A stretch of DNA of 10,088 bases from an uncultured Actinomycetes bacterium (GTDB taxonomy: Bacteria > Actinomycetota > Thermoleophilia > Miltoncostaeales > Miltoncostaeaceae): contig CALMEC010000420.1 of assembly GCA_937862675.1 (NCBI GenBank), forward strand, positions 1 through 10,088, given 5' to 3'. Positions within the stretch are counted from its first letter, which is position 1, and every line of letters starts with the position of its first letter. The notes below the pieces were generated by a model. It searched no databases. It was not told the origin of the DNA and saw only the letters and a program-made list of their open reading frames with translations. Positions 6,193-10,088 of the stretch are shown here, in pieces. The translations under genes and the position numbers were made by a program.

Positions 6193-7088
6193 ACGCCGTC
6201 GACGACATGACCGCACCCACGCCGCCGAGCCGGCTCGCGCCGATCAGTGCGCGGAGGCGCCGCACCGACAAGTTCGCCCGAGGGATGCTCTGGGCCGGCA
6301 CTGGTCTGGCACTCGTCCCGCTCGCGCTGGTCGTCTACTACCTGCTGAGCCGCGGCCTGCGTGCGTGGAGCTGGCACTTCTTCACGTCCGATCCCACCGG
6401 ACGGTTCATCGGCGATCCGGGCGGGATCAAGAGCGCCATCATCGGCACGGTCCTCATCGTCCTGCTCGCCACCGCGATCGCCGTGCCCATCGGCATCGGC
6501 GTCGCCCTCTACCTCACCGAGTACGGCAAGCGCAGCCGGTTTGCCAACACGGTCCGGTACTTCATCGACGTCATGACCGGCGTCCCGTCGATCGTGTTCG
6601 GCCTGTTCATCTACATCGTGCTGATCCTGTCCGGGACGTTCGGCGGGTTCGCGGGGTGGAAGGGGTCCGTCGCGCTCTCCCTTCTGATGCTCCCCGTCGT
6701 GACCCGGTCGAGTGAGGTCGTGCTGAACCTGGTCCCCTCGGGGCTCCGGGAGGCCGGTCTCGCGCTGGGGGCCCCTCGGTGGCGGCTGATCCTCCGGGTC
6801 ATCCTTCCGACGGCACTGCCGGGTCTCGTGACCGGCTCGCTGCTCGCGCTCGCGCGTGCCGCCGGTGAGACGGCCCCGCTGCTGTTCACCGCGTTCGCGG
6901 TCAACGCCACCACCTTCAACATGGGGCAGCAGATGAACTCCCTGCCCATCCAGATCTTCAACGACGTCCGCCAGGCGCAGGACCGGATCGTCGACCGTGC
7001 ATGGGGTGCGGCGCTCACGCTCGTCCTCATGATCCTCATCGCGACCTTGCTCGCCCGACTCGTCTCCCGTAGGAGCCGCACCAAATGA
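6189..7088 (+). CDS. pstA: Phosphate ABC transporter permease PstA
   Basis: This 299-residue permease is the second half of the phosphate channel. A cytoplasmic N-terminal tail of about 30 residues, rich in Pro and Arg, leads into TM1 (about 33-54). Further membrane segments lie at about 82-109, 122-148, 160-175, 208-232 and 272-292. The EAA loop for PstB contact is GLREAGLALGAPRWRLILRV (185-204). MTGVPSIVFGLF (129-140) and RAAGETAPLLFTA (223-235) are characteristic of PstA. ATG 6189 overlaps the pstC stop as ATGA and is preceded by GAGGGGAG, so translational coupling is very likely. An ATG at codon 7 is a less likely alternative. Confidence 0.96.
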   Translation: MNAVDDMTAPTPPSRLAPISARRRRTDKFARGMLWAGTGLALVPLALVVYYLLSRGLRAWSWHFFTSDPTGRFIGDPGGIKSAIIGTVLIVLLATAIAVPIGIGVALYLTEYGKRSRFANTVRYFIDVMTGVPSIVFGLFIYIVLILSGTFGGFAGWKGSVALSLLMLPVVTRSSEVVLNLVPSGLREAGLALGAPRWRLILRVILPTALPGLVTGSLLALARAAGETAPLLFTAFAVNATTFNMGQQMNSLPIQIFNDVRQAQDRIVDRAWGAALTLVLMILIATLLARLVSRRSRTK

Positions 7089-7984
7089 CAGCAGACCCGA
7101 ACTCGGTGTCACAGGAGTCCATCACCGTGACCACACCGGATGCGAATCCCCCGCTCCCGGACTCGGCGACCTCCTCGGCGCCTGCACCCACGGTGCAGAC
7201 CGAGGCCCCGTCCGACCCCACCACGACGACCGGCCGCGCCGTCACCCTCTCCGGTCTGCACGCGTACTACGGGACGCAGCATGCGGTCAAGGGCGTCGAT
7301 CTGGCGTTCTCCGCGAACAAGGTCACCGCGATCATCGGACCGTCAGGGTGCGGCAAGTCCACGATGGTGCGCTGCATCAACCGCATGCACGAGGAGATCC
7401 CCGGTGCCCGGGCCGAGGGCCATGTCCTGCTCGACGACCAGGACGTCTACGCGCCGGGGCTGGACGTCGTCTCGGTCCGTCGGGCGATCGGGATGGTCTT
7501 CCAGAAGCCGAATCCCTTCCCGACCATGTCGATCTTCGACAACGTCGCCGCGGGTCTTCGGCTGACCGGCTCCCGGGGCACGCCGCTCAAGGAGCGCGTC
7601 GAGCGGTCGCTGGTCGGCGCCGGCCTCTGGGACGAGGTCAAGGACCGGCTCCACTCTCCCGGTGCCGGGCTCTCCGGAGGTCAGCAGCAGCGCCTCTGCA
7701 TCGCCCGCACCATCGCGGTCGAGCCGGACGTGATCCTGATGGACGAGCCGTGCTCGGCCCTCGATCCGATCGCGACCCTCCGCGTCGAGGAGCTCATCTC
7801 CGAACTCAAGAGCCGGTACACGATCGTCATCGTCACCCACAACATGCAGCAGGCCGGGCGCGTCGCCGACTCGACGGCGTTCATGCTGAACGGCGAGCTC
7901 GTCGAGTTCGGACCGACGTCGCAGATCTTCACCAATCCGACAGACGAGCGGACCGAGCAGTACGTCAGCGGGCGATTCGGTTAG
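7085..7984 (+). CDS. pstB: Phosphate ABC transporter ATPase PstB
   Basis: This 299-residue ATPase powers phosphate import. All ABC motifs are intact: Walker A GPSGCGKST (85-93), Q-loop Gln140 in FQKPNPFP, signature LSGGQQQR (196-203), Walker B VILMDE (216-221) with catalytic Glu221, and switch His252 in VTHNMQQ. The family is usually about 250-260 residues. Here an extra N-terminal tail of about 50 residues, rich in Pro, Ser, Thr and Ala and probably disordered, precedes the domain that begins near RAVTLSGLHAYYG (51-63). Two starts each have a GGAG nine bases upstream: ATG 7085, which overlaps the pstA stop as ATGA, and the in-frame GTG 7127 (codon 15). Both may be used; the ATG is preferred because of the coupling. 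phoU begins four bases after its stop. Confidence 0.96.
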   Translation: MTADPNSVSQESITVTTPDANPPLPDSATSSAPAPTVQTEAPSDPTTTTGRAVTLSGLHAYYGTQHAVKGVDLAFSANKVTAIIGPSGCGKSTMVRCINRMHEEIPGARAEGHVLLDDQDVYAPGLDVVSVRRAIGMVFQKPNPFPTMSIFDNVAAGLRLTGSRGTPLKERVERSLVGAGLWDEVKDRLHSPGAGLSGGQQQRLCIARTIAVEPDVILMDEPCSALDPIATLRVEELISELKSRYTIVIVTHNMQQAGRVADSTAFMLNGELVEFGPTSQIFTNPTDERTEQYVSGRFG

Positions 7985-7988
7985 AGCG

Positions 7989-8693
7989 ATGTCAGAGACA
8001 CGGCAGGCCTATCAGGAGGAGATGGAGCGGATCGAGGCATCCGCCCTCGGGGGGCTCGACATGGTCGTCGAGAGCCTCGACCGCGCGATGATGGCGCTCG
8101 CCGGCCGCGACGCACGGCTCGCCGCCCTCGTGATCGCGGACGATGACCGTATCGACGGCCGCTACCTGGAGGTGCATCAGTCCATCCTGACGCTGATCGC
8201 CCGTGAGGCCCCGGTGGCCACCGATCTGCGGCTCGCCGCGGCGCTCCTCCACACCATCCGTCACGTCGAGCGGATGGGCGACCAGTGCGTCAACATCTGC
8301 AAACTCGTTCCGCTCCTCGGCCACGCCCCGCCGGTCGTCGACGAGATCGCGGAGCGCATCCAGGAGATGGGACGCCTGGCGCGTGTGCAGACCGAGGGCG
8401 CCAAGCGCTGCTTCACGACGCGCAGCGTCGAGCTGGCCGAGGTCGTCGCCGCCGAGGACGCCGTCATCAACCGTCTCAACCGCGACATCTTCCAGCTCGC
8501 GCTCGAGGCGGGCACGGACTTCGACACCCGTGAGTGGGCGACGTGCATGATGCTGGTCGCCCGCTGCCTCGAGCGCGTCGGCGACAACGCCGTCGACATC
8601 TGCGAGCAGGCCGCGTTCGTCGTGACCGGGCTCTTCCGGGAGCTCTCGGACGCCTCGCGTCCCGTGTCGCTCCGGTCGGGGGACGAGGGGTAG
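7989..8693 (+). CDS. phoU: Phosphate transport/signalling regulator PhoU
   Basis: This 234-residue all-helical cytoplasmic protein has two PhoU domains (about 10-105 and 118-215). Each ends in the family's acidic metal-binding motif: HVERMGDQCVNI (92-103; Glu94, Asp98) and CLERVGDNAVDI (193-204; Glu195, Asp199). PhoU links the PstSCAB transporter to the PhoR-type sensor kinase, damping the phosphate-starvation response when phosphate is plentiful and restraining uptake. The length is normal for the family. It is the last gene of the operon, starts four bases after pstB, and has only a weak ribosome-binding site, consistent with coupling. A large hairpin begins 20 bases after its stop. No phoR/phoP/regX3 homologue lies in the window. 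Confidence 0.95.
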   Translation: MSETRQAYQEEMERIEASALGGLDMVVESLDRAMMALAGRDARLAALVIADDDRIDGRYLEVHQSILTLIAREAPVATDLRLAAALLHTIRHVERMGDQCVNICKLVPLLGHAPPVVDEIAERIQEMGRLARVQTEGAKRCFTTRSVELAEVVAAEDAVINRLNRDIFQLALEAGTDFDTREWATCMMLVARCLERVGDNAVDICEQAAFVVTGLFRELSDASRPVSLRSGDEG

Positions 8694-8712
8694 GGAGAGC
8701 TGTGTCACGCTG

Positions 8713-8769
8713 CCGGGGACTGGCGGACGGGCATCCACCCACCCGCCCCGGCCAACCGCCAGTCCCCGG
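8713..8769 (+). terminator. Large hairpin H1 after phoU, possible pst operon terminator
   Basis: Arms 8713-8726 (ccggggactggcgg) and 8756-8769 are perfect 14-bp reverse complements with a 29-base loop. It starts 20 bases after the phoU stop. There is no T-tract, so any termination would be of the high-GC, structure-driven kind. It is also half of the repeat cluster described next, and may be a REP-like element that happens to sit here. Confidence 0.5.
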
Positions 8770-8950
8770 GCTTCGCGCGGGGCCTCTCATTTGGCCGGTG
8801 TCGTTGGTGGTTTGATGCACGGTTACGCGTACCTGCTGTTGGTCCTTGGTTGTGCAGTCGAGGCCGACGGATTGTCCGTGTACGGCAGGTACCGACTGTG
8901 CTCGCATCCAACGGCCTGCGACTGATCGTGACGAGAGGCCCGGCGCGAAG

Positions 8951-9012
8951 CCCCGGGACTGGCGGCTGGACGGGGTGGGCGGGAGGATCATTGTCTCCCG
9001 CCAGTCCCCGGG
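8951..9012. repeat. Hairpin H2 of the repeat cluster
   Basis: Arms 8951-8965 and 8998-9012 pair over 15 bp with one mismatch around a 32-base loop. On the minus strand it lies 82 bases beyond the glyS stop, so it could contribute to ending glyS transcription. No T-tract follows. Confidence 0.55.
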
Positions 9013-9093
9013 CTGCGCCCCGAGGGCCAACAGTAGGTGCGCGTAACGGTGCACCCAACCACCCAAGATCCACGCCTCTGTCGAATCAACCGT

Positions 9094-10088
<995 letters not shown>

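Larger units (their letters stand above)
8713..9068. repeat. REP/BIME-like cluster of nested inverted repeats
   Basis: The 14-base module ccggggactggcgg occurs four times in alternating orientation: 8713-8726 (+), 8756-8769 (-), 8952-8965 (+, one mismatch) and 8998-9011 (-). Adjacent copies pair into hairpins H1 and H2. The inner copies extend into a 34-base inverted repeat, 8756-8789 against 8932-8965, with about 31 matches. A further pair, 8801-8849 against 9020-9068, is inverted with about 40 of 49 matches by hand alignment. Mismatches in this pair fall on all codon positions, so it is not under obvious protein constraint. The region fills the gap between the convergent phoU and glyS genes, the usual place for extragenic palindromic repeats. 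Short peptides such as VHRYAHLLLALG appear when it is translated, but I do not call them genes. Confidence 0.75.

Noticed and set aside
5221..7112. Long minus-strand ORFs opposite pstC and pstA
   Set aside because: Charged, repetitive Asp/Arg/Gln-rich translations typical of the complement of membrane-protein genes; no motif.
8713..9012. Possible CRISPR array or structured ncRNA in the repeat region
   Set aside because: The module alternates in orientation and spacing is irregular (about 29, 182 and 32 bases), unlike direct CRISPR repeats. No conserved ncRNA architecture is recognisable by eye.
8476..9073. Minus-strand ORFs of 196 and 122 codons across the phoU-glyS gap
   Set aside because: They run through the inverted-repeat cluster or into phoU antisense. 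Similarity between parts of them comes from the DNA repeats, and the repeat differences show no third-position bias.

Overview
The window is uniformly GC-rich (roughly 70% G+C by eye) and dense with genes. Codon use, GTG starts, an 11-bp Pho-box-like repeat and the gene families together suggest a high-GC actinobacterium. I cannot name a genus from the sequence alone. There is no sign of phage, transposase, CRISPR or tRNA/rRNA genes, so this is mostly a core-metabolism chromosomal segment.

Left part (1-3670, all genes on the minus strand). In transcription order these are a two-CBS-domain protein (3670-3233), a sulfide:quinone oxidoreductase-type flavoprotein (2902-1445), a 59-residue basic small protein four bases behind it (1440-1261), and, after a strong hairpin, the first 315 codons of a type II NADH dehydrogenase that runs off the left edge (945-1). 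The two flavoproteins would both feed electrons to quinone, one from sulfide and one from NADH. A perfect dyad GATACCC-N4-GGGTATC overlaps a good -10 element just upstream of the sulfide:quinone oxidoreductase. It resembles operators of the CsoR/CstR family, some of which sense persulfide.

Middle (3671-8693, plus strand). A 410-bp leader carries a candidate Pho box and a 22-bp inverted repeat. It precedes a complete high-affinity phosphate-uptake operon in the order pstS-pstC-pstA-pstB-phoU. The pstC/pstA and pstA/pstB junctions are ATGA overlaps and the other gaps are 4-12 bases, so the five genes are almost certainly one transcript. PstS is a lipoprotein that captures phosphate, PstC and PstA form the membrane channel, PstB is the ATPase, and PhoU links transport to two-component signalling.

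Right part (8694-10088). A 400-bp convergent intergenic region contains no credible gene. It holds four alternating copies of a 14-bp GC-rich module forming two large hairpins, plus longer inverted repeats nested around them, a REP/BIME-like cluster. Beyond it, on the minus strand, is the C-terminal part of a bacterial GlyQS-type glycyl-tRNA synthetase, cut by the right edge.

The most interesting items are the candidate persulfide/metal-responsive operator and small-protein partner of the sulfide:quinone oxidoreductase, the palindromic repeat cluster, and a three-codon upstream ORF ahead of ndh. Nothing here clearly amounts to a wholly new system.
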